The position numbers and the translations under genes were made by a program. DNA of 64,000 nucleotides from Mucilaginibacter glaciei (GTDB lineage Bacteria; Bacteroidota; Bacteroidia; Sphingobacteriales; Sphingobacteriaceae). The notes beneath the pieces were generated by a model. That model searched no databases. It was not told the origin of the DNA and saw only the letters and a program-made list of their open reading frames with translations. Location: the NCBI RefSeq assembly GCF_014773245.1, contig NZ_JACWMX010000009.1, positions 62,001 to 126,000 on the forward strand, given 5' to 3'. Numbering within the stretch: the first letter of the stretch is position 1; each line of letters begins with the position of its first letter. Shown piece after piece: positions 44,613 to 53,937 of this stretch.

Positions 44613-45103
44613 TTATTCGTAAGGGAACAACAGGTCATCGCCGGTTTTCGGGGTGGATCGAACTTTTGTACCTTTGGTTTTGAGGCAGCCCGGGACTTCG
44701 GGATCGAGGTATTGCGCGCCGCCGGAGATGTCGGCGTAAGCGGGTTTCTTGATGGCGAACATATCGGGCGTGCTGTGTTGCGGCTGCCGTGGTGGGGTAC
44801 TTTAAGCCAGTAGAGGTTGGCGAGGACTTGCTGGTAGTCGGGTATGGCTTTGAAGGATTCGATGCTGGCGTCGCCGGTAAAGAGATGTTTTTTCTGGTCT
44901 GCTGTGATCTGCAGGATGATGCTGATCTGGTTGATAAAGGTGACGTGCTTATTGGTGTGGCCCAACACCTCGCAGGGGTCTTTTTCTTCTTGCAATATTT
45001 CCTCAATTAGCCTAGTTAAGTTGAGCTTTTTAACGGCCGAAATCGCCGCCGCTTCTTCCTTGATCAGATCTTTAGCGGAACGCTTGATCTTGGGTATGGT
45101 CAA
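44613..45103 (-). pseudogene. Decayed metallo-beta-lactamase-fold hydrolase (ComEC-like C-terminal part)
   Basis: The visible part reads SIILQITADQKKHLFTGDA, then WLKVPHHGSRN, typical of the C-terminal half of ComEC/Rec2-type MBL proteins. One base seems missing in AACACAGC near 44780; restoring it gives a sensible ending (SGGAQYLDP, TGDDLLFPYE) with stop at 44613-44615. The N-terminal half with the HxHxDH motif is absent, and upstream the frame meets a stop after a short CPT repeat. It is therefore both truncated and frameshifted. Confidence 0.7.
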
Positions 45104-45701
45104 ATTGTAGGTAATCGGTAACTTGATAACACCGGTAGGACACCGGGTTGGACATCTCTGTCCGCGGACGCTGCCGTAAATGCAAATTTAAGCAACGGAA
45201 TTTTGCGGCAAAGCTGCGGTACATCAAGCCGTCAAAATGGCGAACTATAATTCTGCCAACGTGGTAGCGACTGATTCATTTTATCGCATTTTGCTCAAAA
45301 AATATTGTCGATAAGAAAAAATTGGTAATTAGCTTCTATAATTCATTGCCACTTTTGGTAGCGCAGATGGAAGGCCGTTATTATGGAGGTGGGGTACTTA
45401 AACTAACGAATATCGCATATCATATGGAGGTTATCTCAGTGCAAAATCTATAATGTTAACTTCAGTCTTATTTTTATAGCGGACGATAGATAACTATTTA
45501 TTATCAAGACTGTATATGGCAAATCTGTTAAACGATTAAAGTCAATAGTCGATAGTTTCAAAATAGATTTAAAAGCAGTTTATATGCTAGTTATAAAGTA
45601 ATACCCAAGCCTGGTTGTAAACTATTGACCGTAAATTAAATGGGAACTTATTTAGGTTGCCAGGTCTAACTGAATCTATTGAGAGGAATACACGATGCTC
45701 T
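45104..45701. other. Intergenic region without recognised gene
   Basis: About 600 AT-rich bases between the MBL remnant and the first small XRE gene. I see no convincing reading frame, strong hairpin or promoter. It may be debris from an old insertion. Confidence 0.5.
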
Positions 45702-45926
45702 TTAAAAATCCATTAACTCCTTCAAAGTAATTTCTAACCCTTTCGCAAATTCCAACATCGTTAAAATGGTCATATTAATTTCGCCCTTTTCATATTTCCT
45801 TATATCTGCATGATCGATATCGCAGTTCTGAGCAAGTTTTCGGTAGGATAAGTTTTTTTGTTTGCGCAGCTCAAGCAGGTGGGTACCAAATCTTAAAAGA
45901 AATCTTTTTTGCTCTTCGCTTGCCAT
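45702..45926 (-). CDS. Small XRE-type transcriptional regulator
   Basis: A 74-residue protein starting at the Met at 45926 (MASEEQKRFLLRFG), consisting of one XRE helix-turn-helix (LSYRKLAQNCDIDHADIRKYE) with the usual final MLEFAKGLEITLKELMDF. An upstream Met 13 codons earlier is possible. It resembles the neighbour at 46097; both are probably repressors of local promoters. Confidence 0.75.
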   Translation of the reverse strand: MASEEQKRFLLRFGTHLLELRKQKNLSYRKLAQNCDIDHADIRKYEKGEINMTILTMLEFAKGLEITLKELMDF

Positions 45927-46014
45927 TCGGAGTTGTCCTGACAACGAAAATTGGCTTTTTAGCACTTAAAAGTGTGGGTATATATCCCTACATTAGTGTC
46001 TCTATAACGGTAAA

Positions 46015-46107
46015 ATGAATAGGAAACAGATTTTTTATGGAGTCGCGTTAGTTTTTTTATGGCTGGTAACTGCGTTGGCCATTCATTTCAAACTAATTAA
46101 ATCTTAA
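46015..46107 (+). CDS. Possible 30-residue membrane peptide
   Basis: An ATG frame of 30 codons encodes a basic start, a single hydrophobic helix (residues about 6-24) and a basic end. It lies between two XRE genes on the opposite strand and overlaps the end of one by 11 bases. Size and composition are like small toxic or regulatory membrane peptides, but the sequence alone does not show it is translated. Confidence 0.25.
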   Translation: MNRKQIFYGVALVFLWLVTALAIHFKLIKS

Positions 46108-46324
46108 AATCAAGAAGTTCTTTAGGATCAATTCCTAAACCTTTGGCAAGTTCAAAAATACTTGATAGTTGCAAATTAGTTTTCCCGTTTTCGATTTTAG
46201 AAATTTTACTGCTGTCTAACTCACATAAAGATGATAGATCGCGTAAAGATAGCGAGCGTTCTTCTCTTAGTAATTTTAAATGCCTACCAAAATTTTCTTG
46301 TAATTCGTAATACTTGCCCTTCAA
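46097..46324 (-). CDS. Small XRE-type transcriptional regulator
   Basis: A 75-residue single XRE domain: LSLRDLSSLCELDSSKISKIENGK (helix-turn-helix residues about 25-48) and ELAKGLGIDPKELLDF at the end. It is related to the protein at 45702-45926. It is divergent from the candidate RNA and TlpA/SusC genes and may repress them. Confidence 0.78.
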   Translation of the reverse strand: MKGKYYELQENFGRHLKLLREERSLSLRDLSSLCELDSSKISKIENGKTNLQLSSIFELAKGLGIDPKELLDFKI

Positions 46325-46464
46325 TCTGTCAAACTTAGTGAATTGGAAAAGACAAATAATTTTATAATTAATTGTGGACTTTTAAGTCTACAATTAACAA
46401 AAAAGATTATATTTGTTTTGCGATACTTCAATCAAAGAAATTTGAAGCAATCGCTTTTTGTCTC

Positions 46465-46570
46465 GTCTTAGAAACCTGAGAAATTTTAAAGCCGCGAGAC
46501 GGTAAGTGATTGCCCACGCCATAGGTGTGGGCTCTCTTATCGTGGCGGCACTTCTCAGGGCCTCTAAGAC
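46465..46570 (+). ncRNA. Candidate structured RNA, long rod with terminal hairpin
   Basis: Nested complementary segments: GTCTTAGAAACCTGAGAA (46465-46482) with 46552-46570 (a few mismatches), GCCGC (46491) with GCGGC (46545), ACGGTAAG (46499-46506) with CTTATCGT (46536-46543, one G-U), and GCCCACGCC (46512) with 46524-46532 around a 3-base loop. Together they form a rod of about 106 bases. After it GACGGTAAGT and CCACGCC recur at 46568-46588, followed by a run of seven T. It precedes the genes at 46633-52186. It could be a cis-regulatory leader or a free sRNA; strand is assumed from the downstream genes. Confidence 0.5.
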
Positions 46571-46632
46571 GGTAAGTTGAGTCCACGCCTATGTTTTTTT
46601 GTGGCTGGCCGGCTCACCAAATTATTCAATCA

Positions 46633-46914
46633 ATGGAAGCGGCAAGTATCAACAACAAATTCAAGTCTGGCTTACCTTTAGAGGAGGTACTTACTGCTTT
46701 TTTCAAGGTGCATTCTACTGAAGATACGCAGGTACTTTTCTGGAAGTTCTTTCAATGCTGGGTAACCAGAGACTGTAATATTAAAGCGGATCTCTCCGAT
46801 GAAGAAGTCGCCCTGTTCTTCGATCAGTTAATGGACCTGGTGGCCGCGGCTTACATATTACACCAGGCGAACGGGGCTTTAGAAAACAAGCAGGAAGGAG
46901 AAGGTCATGAATAG
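46633..46914 (+). CDS. Hypothetical small protein upstream of TlpA/SusC
   Basis: I chose the Met at 46633 (MEAASINNKFKSG); the upstream Met at 46591 lies in the candidate RNA's repeat. The 93-residue protein is acidic, helical and soluble with no recognised motif. It is followed by 103 bases and the TlpA gene in the same direction. Its function is unknown; its place suggests it belongs to the envelope and peptide locus. Confidence 0.55.
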   Translation: MEAASINNKFKSGLPLEEVLTAFFKVHSTEDTQVLFWKFFQCWVTRDCNIKADLSDEEVALFFDQLMDLVAAAYILHQANGALENKQEGEGHE

Positions 46915-47017
46915 CTATCCTGTCCAATCCTGGGCCCTGCTCATTTCGCCGGGCGAATAAAGCTTTACATTCAATTCTACTAACTAACGCATTTCTGATT
47001 ACTTAACAACAACTAAA

Positions 47018-47602
47018 ATGAAGCTAAAAATATGCTTAATGGGATTGCTTTGCCTTTTTTTTCAGGCGAACGCCCAGACAAAATTAACAACAAAACACCT
47101 GGAAGTAGGCGACAAAATGCCTGATGTGCAGATCACTAATATTATTAACAGCAAGTTTAAAACTGCAAGAATATCTGATTTTAAAGGCCAGCTGATCATC
47201 TTGGACTTTTGGAACTCCTTCTGTGCCGGATGTATTGCCGGTTTCCCTAAACTGGATTCTCTTCAGCGACAGTTTAAGGGAAAAATTCAGGTGCTGCTGG
47301 TAAACCCCGAAAGCGACCATGAAACTGAACGCAGTATGAAAATAGTAATCGACCGGATGAATACCTGGTCGGATCGTCCTTTCAAATTACCGGTAGTATT
47401 TCGCGATAAGTCCATTTCTGAAAACTTCAGCTTTCACGGCGTCCCATTTTTAGTCTGGATCGGACCCGACGGAACAATTGTAGCGATACCCGACAAAAAG
47501 GAATTAACCAGCGAAAATATCGAGCAGGTTCTTGCCGGTAAGAAATTAACACTTAAACGGAGCGCAGACAGGATACTAAGTCCGGGAAAGGCTAACTTAT
47601 GA
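47018..47602 (+). CDS. TlpA-family thiol-disulfide oxidoreductase
   Basis: A 194-residue exported thioredoxin-fold protein: signal peptide ending Ala-Asn-Ala-Gln, active site Cys69-Ala-Gly-Cys72 in WNSFCAGC, and cis-Pro in GVPFLVW near residue 148. It acts in the periplasm on disulfides. Its stop overlaps the SusC start by 4 bases, so it is translated together with the TonB receptor. Confidence 0.88.
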   Translation: MKLKICLMGLLCLFFQANAQTKLTTKHLEVGDKMPDVQITNIINSKFKTARISDFKGQLIILDFWNSFCAGCIAGFPKLDSLQRQFKGKIQVLLVNPESDHETERSMKIVIDRMNTWSDRPFKLPVVFRDKSISENFSFHGVPFLVWIGPDGTIVAIPDKKELTSENIEQVLAGKKLTLKRSADRILSPGKANL

Positions 47603-50600
47603 TACGCAGGTTTATTTTTTCATGCCTTACCCTTTCTTTAACAATATTGACAAACGCGTTCAGCCAGGACGTAGTTAAAATTTACGGCGATGTAAAGTCC
47701 GCCAACAATGAGCCCATCGCCGGCGTAGTTATTAAACCTAAGAATGTAAGCTACCACGCACTTACCGATACTAACGGAAGGTTCCAGCTGACTATCTTCG
47801 GTGTGGATACGATTACGTTTACCCACGTAGGCTACAAGCCACTGACGAAGATCATTGATGCTAAATTAGCCTCCCTGCTGCATATAACCATGGAGCCGCT
47901 TATCAATGAACTGAAAGAGGTTGTGGTTAGTACGGGCTACCAGGATATCCCTAAAGAACGGGCAACGGGTTCTTTTTATAAATTGGATAACCATCTGCTC
48001 AATCAACGGGTAGGTACTGATATTATCAGTCGGCTTGACGGATTAACGAGCGGTTTGCTGATAGACCGCCGCGATCCGAACCAGCAAACTATTCAGATCC
48101 GCGGCTTAAGTACGCTCAACATTGAAGCTGCTTCGCCACTGATTGTACTGGATAACTTTCCGTATGCAGGCGATATTAATAACATTAACCCCAATGATAT
48201 TGAAAGTATTACGGTATTAAAAGATGCGGCAGCGTCATCCATCTGGGGTGCAAGGGCCGGAAACGGCGTAATTGTGATCAATACAAAAAAGGCGAGGGCA
48301 AATCAGCCGCTCCAGGTTTCTTTCAATAGTAACCTGACATTAAAAAAGAAGCCGAATCTCTTTTCAGCAAATCAAATACCCGTAAATAGTTATATCGATC
48401 TGGAAAAAACCCTTTTCGGACAGGGGTATTACGATAACCTGTTTTCCGATGCCTCATTTCCGGCAGTGTCCCAGGTTGCCATGCTGCTTAACCAGGCGAA
48501 AAACGGGGAGATATCTGATGTGCAGGCAGAGCGACAGATCAACCAGCTTCGCACACAGGACGTGAGGAATGATTTTCAGAAATACCTCTATCGTAATTCT
48601 GTTAACCAGCAGTATTATCTGAACCTGAGCGGTTCCGGATCAAATATCCGTTACCTGGTATCAGCAGGTTATGATAAAGATAACAGCAACCTGCGTGGCA
48701 ACGACAATAACCGACTTACCCTCCGTTCTAATAACCAGATTGATCTCACAAAGAGATGGCTACTGAATACGGACGTTATTATTACACGGACAAATTCTAC
48801 CAATAACAGCCCCGGCGCTTATGGATCTTACAGGTATAATAACAGCACGATTTCACCTTATGCCAGGCTGGTCAATAACGATGGTTCGCCTGCTGCTGTA
48901 GATTTGTATTACAGCAAGGCGTTTACAGATACTGCAGGCAATGGCAGATTGCTGGATTGGAAATACAGGCCATTACAGGAACTGGCTAACAATGACAACA
49001 GATCTGCAATGACTGACATATTACTGAACGTCGGTTCATCGTATAAGATTTTTAGCGGCCTTAAAGCGGACGTTAAATACCAGTATCAGCAATCGTGGTC
49101 ATCAAACAACAATTTCCAAAACATCAACAGCTATTCCATCAGGGACTATGTCAACACTTTTACGCAATTAAACGATAACAGCACGACTTACGTAGTACCA
49201 AAAAACGGCATACTCAGTACATTTGATCTGGTCAACAAGCAGCAGGCACTCCGGGGGCAATTAACATATGATCATATCTGGGGCAGTGATCACCAACTGT
49301 CAGCTATCGCGGGTTCTGAAGTACGCGAGACTAAAAGCAACTCTTCCACACAAATAATATATGGGTATGATCCGAATACGCTAACCACCGTTGGTGTTGA
49401 TTACGCTAATCAGTACCCTACTTACGATGCTATTTTTGGTGACAGCTATATCAATAACGGTACAAAATATACCGCTTATCTAAACCGGTTTGTTTCTGTA
49501 TTTGCAAACGCTACTTACACATTTAAGAATAAATACTCCCTATCGGGATCGGCAAGAAGGGATGAATCGAATCTTTTTGGCGTACAAACCAATCAAAAAG
49601 GGGTTCCGCTCTGGTCCGCGGGTGCGTTATGGAAAATCGACCGGGAGAAGTTTTACAATATATCTTGGCTGCCTCAACTGAGCCTGCGATTTACCTATGG
49701 CGTTAGCGGAAATCTGTCACCAAATGAATCTGCCTTAACGAGGATTCAATACCTGACAGGTGGCACCTCACCGATCAGGCTGCCTTTTGTTAGTGTTTCG
49801 GCACCTCCCAACCCCCATCTGAGATGGGAACAGGTTAAAACTTTTAATACAGGTCTTGACTTCAGTTTATTTAACAACCGTATTAACGGCTCGGTCGAGT
49901 ATTACACTAAAAACTCAACAGACTTGATCAACAGTGTTCTTCTTGATGCTACCGTGGGGTTTGCCAGTGCGAATCAAAACTCCGCCAGTATATTTTCAAG
50001 GGGTGTCGATGTGGTACTGAATTCTGTTAACCTGGACGGACCTTTTAAATGGCGGACTTCCTTACTTTTCAGCTCTGTTAAATTCAAAACCACCAAAAAT
50101 CTAAACCCACCGACTACCGAAGGGTTGGTAAGTGATGGAAATACCATCTTCCCGGTAGTAAATGAAAACCCATACCTGATCGTAAGTTATAAATGGGCTG
50201 GCCTTGATCCTCAAACAGGAGATCCTCAGGGTTACGTTAATGGTGTAGTTAGTAAAGACTATGCTGCTATTTCACAAAACCCAATTGATCAGCAGGTTAA
50301 AAGCGGATCTGCACTGCCGACCGCTTTCGGTACGTTGAGAAACACCCTGGACTGGCAGAAGTTTTCACTGGCCTTCAATCTGTCCTATCGCTTCAATTAC
50401 TATCTCAGAAAACCGACTACTAATTACTCAAGCCTGATCAGTTACGGTGCTGGATTTTCAGACTACGACAGACGCTGGCAAAAACCCGGTGATGAGAGGA
50501 GTACGAATGTGCCTTCTTTTATATTTCCAGGCAATGAGCTTAGGGATCAGTTTTACCACTTCGCATCTGTAAATGTAGAGAAAGCAGATAATATCAAACT

Positions 50601-50796
50601 CGAAGAAATTTATCTGAGTTATGATTTTACGCCGAACAAACGCTTACTCGGCATAAAATCGCTGCAATTCTATTTATTTGCCAACCAACTGAATGTAATC
50701 GTTTGGAAAGCAAACAAAGCAGGCATCGACCCTGATATCCTTTACAATTTCAGACCGCCCGTTTCTTATTCAGCCGGAATAAAAGCAACCCTTTAA
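47599..50796 (+). CDS. SusC/RagA family TonB-dependent outer membrane receptor
   Basis: A 1065-residue outer-membrane receptor. In order: signal peptide, a carboxypeptidase-regulatory-like domain (residues about 25-95), the plug with VVVSTGYQ and QIRGLSTLN (about 105-160), ITVLKDAAASSIWGARAGNG near 205-224, and a 22-strand barrel to the end. The substrate class is not revealed by sequence. It pairs with SusD downstream (10 bases) and TlpA upstream. Confidence 0.93.
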   Translation: MIRRFIFSCLTLSLTILTNAFSQDVVKIYGDVKSANNEPIAGVVIKPKNVSYHALTDTNGRFQLTIFGVDTITFTHVGYKPLTKIIDAKLASLLHITMEPLINELKEVVVSTGYQDIPKERATGSFYKLDNHLLNQRVGTDIISRLDGLTSGLLIDRRDPNQQTIQIRGLSTLNIEAASPLIVLDNFPYAGDINNINPNDIESITVLKDAAASSIWGARAGNGVIVINTKKARANQPLQVSFNSNLTLKKKPNLFSANQIPVNSYIDLEKTLFGQGYYDNLFSDASFPAVSQVAMLLNQAKNGEISDVQAERQINQLRTQDVRNDFQKYLYRNSVNQQYYLNLSGSGSNIRYLVSAGYDKDNSNLRGNDNNRLTLRSNNQIDLTKRWLLNTDVIITRTNSTNNSPGAYGSYRYNNSTISPYARLVNNDGSPAAVDLYYSKAFTDTAGNGRLLDWKYRPLQELANNDNRSAMTDILLNVGSSYKIFSGLKADVKYQYQQSWSSNNNFQNINSYSIRDYVNTFTQLNDNSTTYVVPKNGILSTFDLVNKQQALRGQLTYDHIWGSDHQLSAIAGSEVRETKSNSSTQIIYGYDPNTLTTVGVDYANQYPTYDAIFGDSYINNGTKYTAYLNRFVSVFANATYTFKNKYSLSGSARRDESNLFGVQTNQKGVPLWSAGALWKIDREKFYNISWLPQLSLRFTYGVSGNLSPNESALTRIQYLTGGTSPIRLPFVSVSAPPNPHLRWEQVKTFNTGLDFSLFNNRINGSVEYYTKNSTDLINSVLLDATVGFASANQNSASIFSRGVDVVLNSVNLDGPFKWRTSLLFSSVKFKTTKNLNPPTTEGLVSDGNTIFPVVNENPYLIVSYKWAGLDPQTGDPQGYVNGVVSKDYAAISQNPIDQQVKSGSALPTAFGTLRNTLDWQKFSLAFNLSYRFNYYLRKPTTNYSSLISYGAGFSDYDRRWQKPGDERSTNVPSFIFPGNELRDQFYHFASVNVEKADNIKLEEIYLSYDFTPNKRLLGIKSLQFYLFANQLNVIVWKANKAGIDPDILYNFRPPVSYSAGIKATL

Positions 50797-50806
50797 AACT
50801 TAAACG

Positions 50807-52186
50807 ATGAAAATACATCTTTTCAATAAACCATATAAAGGCAATCGGCTTCAACTGATTATCATATGCCTGATATCACTGGTCTGTTTCAATTCCTGTA
50901 AAAAATACCTGGATGCAAAACCGGATCAGTCAATTGCCACACCCTCGACTATCGAAGACCTCGAAGGGATATTAAACGCGTACAGCACGATCAATGGCCG
51001 CTACCCATCCGCATCAGAGGTAGCTTCCGACGATTATTATCTGGTGACAGCAGACTTTAACAGCCTCATTGATCCGCAGCGTTTTTACTATAGCTGGCAG
51101 AAATTACCCAATTTTGTGGGTGACTATAAATCTCCATACCAGGCAATCGAATATTGTAATATTATCCTGGATGAGTTGCCAAAAGTTTCCGGCGGGAACG
51201 TGATCCGAAAAAATTCCGTTCAAGGGAACGCGTTGTTTGTTAGAGCTTCTTACCATTATGCTTTATCGCAGCTTTATGCGAAAGTTTATAACCAATCAAC
51301 AGCCGGGTCGGATCTGGGCATCGCACTGAGACTTACTTCTGATATTGCCATAAAGCCCGTGCGCTCAACTGTAGCAGATACTTACGGCTCTGTTTTAAAT
51401 GACTTGAAACAGTCAATTCCGCTGTTACCGGCAATATCTGATGTTAAATACAGGTCAAGCAAGGCCGCCGCATATGGGATGCTTGCGCGGGTGTACCTGG
51501 CAATGAGTGACTTTACAAATGCAGGATTGTACGCGGACTCAGCACTTAGCAATTACAATAAGCTGATAGATTATAACACACTAACGGTCTCGGCGGCGAT
51601 ACCTTTCAAACAGTTTAACGACGAGGTAATTTATGATTCAAAAGCCGCTGGGCCGCAAGCACTTTCCCAGTCGAAGGCCCGCGTAGATACTTTGTTGTAC
51701 GCCTCTTATAGTACCAATGACCTGCGAAGAAATGTCTTGTTTAAAGTAAATCCGAACGGAACTGTAGCATTTAAGGGCAATTACACCGGAGTGGCGGGCG
51801 CAAGTCTCTTTACAGGAATAGCAACCAACGAGCTATATCTGATCAAGGCCGAAACAGCTGTCAGAAACGGCGACAGCCGGACGGCACTAACTGCTTTAAA
51901 TTCATTGCTCGTTACAAGGTGGAAATCCGGAACTTTTGTGCCTTATGCCATAAGCGATCAGAAACAATTGCTCGGGATCATTTTAAAAGAAAGAAGGAAA
52001 GATTTACCTTTCAGGTCCCTTCGATGGACAGATCTGAGAAGACTGAACATGGAACCGGATTATGCAAAAATATTAGTGAGAAATTTGACAGGAGGAACCT
52101 ATACCCTGGAGCCTAACGGGCTCAGGTATGTTTTTCAGATAGATCAGGATGCTGTAAACATTAGCGGGTTACAGCAAAATCCATAA
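50807..52186 (+). CDS. RagB/SusD family substrate-binding lipoprotein
   Basis: A 459-residue SusD-type lipoprotein. The lipobox is CFNSC near residue 32; TPR-like helices bind the receptor SusC. RWTDLRRLNME near residue 405 is typical of the C-terminal SusD domain. It works with the upstream SusC on the cell surface to take up a ligand; the presence of peptide and redox genes around it suggests a peptide ligand rather than a glycan, but this is inference. Confidence 0.92.
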   Translation: MKIHLFNKPYKGNRLQLIIICLISLVCFNSCKKYLDAKPDQSIATPSTIEDLEGILNAYSTINGRYPSASEVASDDYYLVTADFNSLIDPQRFYYSWQKLPNFVGDYKSPYQAIEYCNIILDELPKVSGGNVIRKNSVQGNALFVRASYHYALSQLYAKVYNQSTAGSDLGIALRLTSDIAIKPVRSTVADTYGSVLNDLKQSIPLLPAISDVKYRSSKAAAYGMLARVYLAMSDFTNAGLYADSALSNYNKLIDYNTLTVSAAIPFKQFNDEVIYDSKAAGPQALSQSKARVDTLLYASYSTNDLRRNVLFKVNPNGTVAFKGNYTGVAGASLFTGIATNELYLIKAETAVRNGDSRTALTALNSLLVTRWKSGTFVPYAISDQKQLLGIILKERRKDLPFRSLRWTDLRRLNMEPDYAKILVRNLTGGTYTLEPNGLRYVFQIDQDAVNISGLQQNP

Positions 52187-52187
52187 A

Positions 52188-52220
52188 ATAATGAAGGGGG
52201 CCAATCGCCCCCTTCATTAT
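52188..52220. terminator. Bidirectional terminator after susD
   Basis: A 14-bp perfect stem (ATAATGAAGGGGGC with its complement) with a 5-base loop and T-rich flanks separates the converging SusD and DUF6520 genes. Confidence 0.85.
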
Positions 52221-52221
52221 T

Positions 52222-52545
52222 TTATGGTTCCATACCTATCGCCCCATCAGCAGGTGAATGGTTCTGTTGCGATAACCAAAGGTTAGCCTTTTCAGCATTA
52301 AACTCTGAAGTGGCCGGGTTTGAACCAATGTTCTTGGCCGTGCTCAATGTCACGCCGCAAACATTAACCACATCGCTACAGGGGGTGCCAGATTGAGCAA
52401 CATAGTTGCTGATATTTTGGATATCAGTTTGTGTACGGGTCGCTCCCTGGTAGCGGAAAAAAGTACTGGTAGTTTTCTTTGCGGTAAAAGCGCTCGAACC
52501 AATGGCCATAATAATGGCGATAACGGGGATGATTATTTTTTTCAT
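52222..52545 (-). CDS. DUF6520 family small exported protein
   Basis: A 107-residue protein with a cleavable signal (ending Ser-Ala-Phe-Thr-Ala) and two Cys (CSDVVNVC) near residue 56-63, which may form a disulfide. This fits DUF6520, a small Bacteroidota family with unknown function, often found next to MauE-like and TlpA proteins. It converges with SusD over a shared terminator. Confidence 0.7.
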   Translation of the reverse strand: MKKIIIPVIAIIMAIGSSAFTAKKTTSTFFRYQGATRTQTDIQNISNYVAQSGTPCSDVVNVCGVTLSTAKNIGSNPATSEFNAEKANLWLSQQNHSPADGAIGMEP

Positions 52546-52693
52546 CTTGTATATTGCTTTGTTAGATCAAAAAGCAATCGAAAAACTTTAATTTATCTTT
52601 TAACAAACTTTTGCTTACTCTTTTTCCAGGTTTTCAGCACCCCCTCTCCGCCTTTATAATCTCCCTCACAAAAGCGCTTTTCATCATTATTTT

Positions 52694-53140
52694 TTATATG
52701 TTGCCATACTCCTTTCTTTTAATAGTGGTTATGATTGAGACACCGGTTAGGGTTAAGCAAAAAACATTGAACCAAAAATGGAAAGTCCAACCCATCTGTT
52801 CGATCAATCCCCCGCAAGAGCAGGGAACGTGCCCGAAAAACTTTAAGATGATCAGTAGTATATAAATGGTGAATGCGGTAAAAAGAATTGCGGATATATA
52901 AAGCCCCGTTAATTTTCCTTTTTCTGTTAGCAGTAACATACCTGTTAAAATTTCTACCGGTGGCAAACCATATATTAATATGGTTTGAAGACCTTCCCCG
53001 AAAGGCTGCTTCTTCATAGCATCTTTGAAATGAGAAAAATCAATCAGCTTACTTACTGCGGCATATAACCAAAGGATCGCGATGATAACGATAATAATTT
53101 CTATGGTTTTTCTTAAAGCGATTTCTTTATTCTGAAGCAT
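52694..53140 (-). CDS. MauE/DoxX-like redox-associated membrane protein
   Basis: A 148-residue inner-membrane protein with four helices. A CSCGG motif near residue 107 lies on the periplasmic side and is typical of MauE-type proteins that assist disulfide formation. It precedes the DUF6520 gene by 148 bases on the same strand. It may supply or isomerise disulfides for exported proteins of the locus such as the bacteriocin-like peptide. Confidence 0.8.
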   Translation of the reverse strand: MLQNKEIALRKTIEIIIVIIAILWLYAAVSKLIDFSHFKDAMKKQPFGEGLQTILIYGLPPVEILTGMLLLTEKGKLTGLYISAILFTAFTIYILLIILKFFGHVPCSCGGLIEQMGWTFHFWFNVFCLTLTGVSIITTIKRKEYGNI

Positions 53141-53164
53141 AGAATAAAGGTATATCCGGCATAA

Positions 53165-53179
53165 TGACAGAGAATGTCA
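53165..53179. promoter_or_regulatory. Inverted repeat TGACA-N5-TGTCA
   Basis: A perfect 5-bp inverted repeat between the small HTH gene and the MauE gene; a possible operator for the MauE promoter. Confidence 0.35.
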
Positions 53180-53383
53180 CTATGGTTTTTTTATGAAATA
53201 TTTTTTTTGAAGACGGTCGTAACAGATAGGATGGCCTTGTTCGCGAAGATGTGCGATCATCCGTTTTACAGTACGGACACTACAATTGAAACGTTCGGCT
53301 GTAACTTCAAGCGACCGGAGCCTTTTTTTTTCGATCTGCTCTAAAATATATTGCAGCCGCTGCTCATATGTCCGATAATCCAT
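53180..53383 (-). CDS. Small HTH-domain protein
   Basis: A 67-residue protein that is a single winged-helix: SLEVTAERFNCSVRTVKRMI (residues about 24-43) followed by a short wing (CYDRLQKKYFI). It fits the HTH_11-type regulators. It lies 39 bases before the MauE gene and is a likely local regulator. Confidence 0.7.
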   Translation of the reverse strand: MDYRTYEQRLQYILEQIEKKRLRSLEVTAERFNCSVRTVKRMIAHLREQGHPICYDRLQKKYFIKKP

Positions 53384-53457
53384 TATTCATTCTACTGAGT
53401 TTGACAGAATGAAATTGCTTGTTTTATTACCGGGAAACTATTAGTTAAACTGATAAA

Positions 53458-53808
53458 TTATTCGTTCGGCAGCTTTTCAATGTCACTGTTATACACATTA
53501 ATATGCTCAGGAAGGTTCGCTTTTTTGTTTCTAATCTTTGATGTCCATAATTGCCTGATCTTCCTGATCGTAATCATAAAATTATGATAATTGATGTAGG
53601 TCCCGAATCTTGGTTTTGGCAACAAGATAAACGGTGATATTTCAAGGATTTCCGCGATCTCGTAAATTCTCCTGATCGTCAGTTCCGTTTCGTCACGTTC
53701 CAGGTTGGAGTAAGCGGCCTGTGATATATCCAGCATAAAGGACATATACTGCTGACTGTAATTCTTTGTTAACCGCTGTATCCTGATCTTTTCTCCAATT
53801 GAATTCAT
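53458..53808 (-). CDS. XRE-type transcriptional regulator
   Basis: A 116-residue protein with an N-terminal XRE domain (residues about 8-62; YSQQYMSFMLDISQAAYSNLE) and a basic C-terminal extension. It is divergent from the bacteriocin-like peptide gene (129 bases between starts), so it probably controls that promoter. Confidence 0.75.
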   Translation of the reverse strand: MNSIGEKIRIQRLTKNYSQQYMSFMLDISQAAYSNLERDETELTIRRIYEIAEILEISPFILLPKPRFGTYINYHNFMITIRKIRQLWTSKIRNKKANLPEHINVYNSDIEKLPNE

Positions 53809-53937
53809 ATGCAGATTCGTTGAACTTTCCTATAAGCTAAGGTAATAAAATACAAGTTAAGACTTTGGCTTCCCAACACCTTTAGAAACACTTTCGTGTA
53901 ATTCATAATACTGTGAAGAAACTATAATTATCTTAAC

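Noticed and set aside
46908..46961. Seventeen-codon frame overlapping the stop of the gene at 46633
   Set aside because: The ATGAATAG overlap invites coupling, but 17 residues with no motif cannot be supported.
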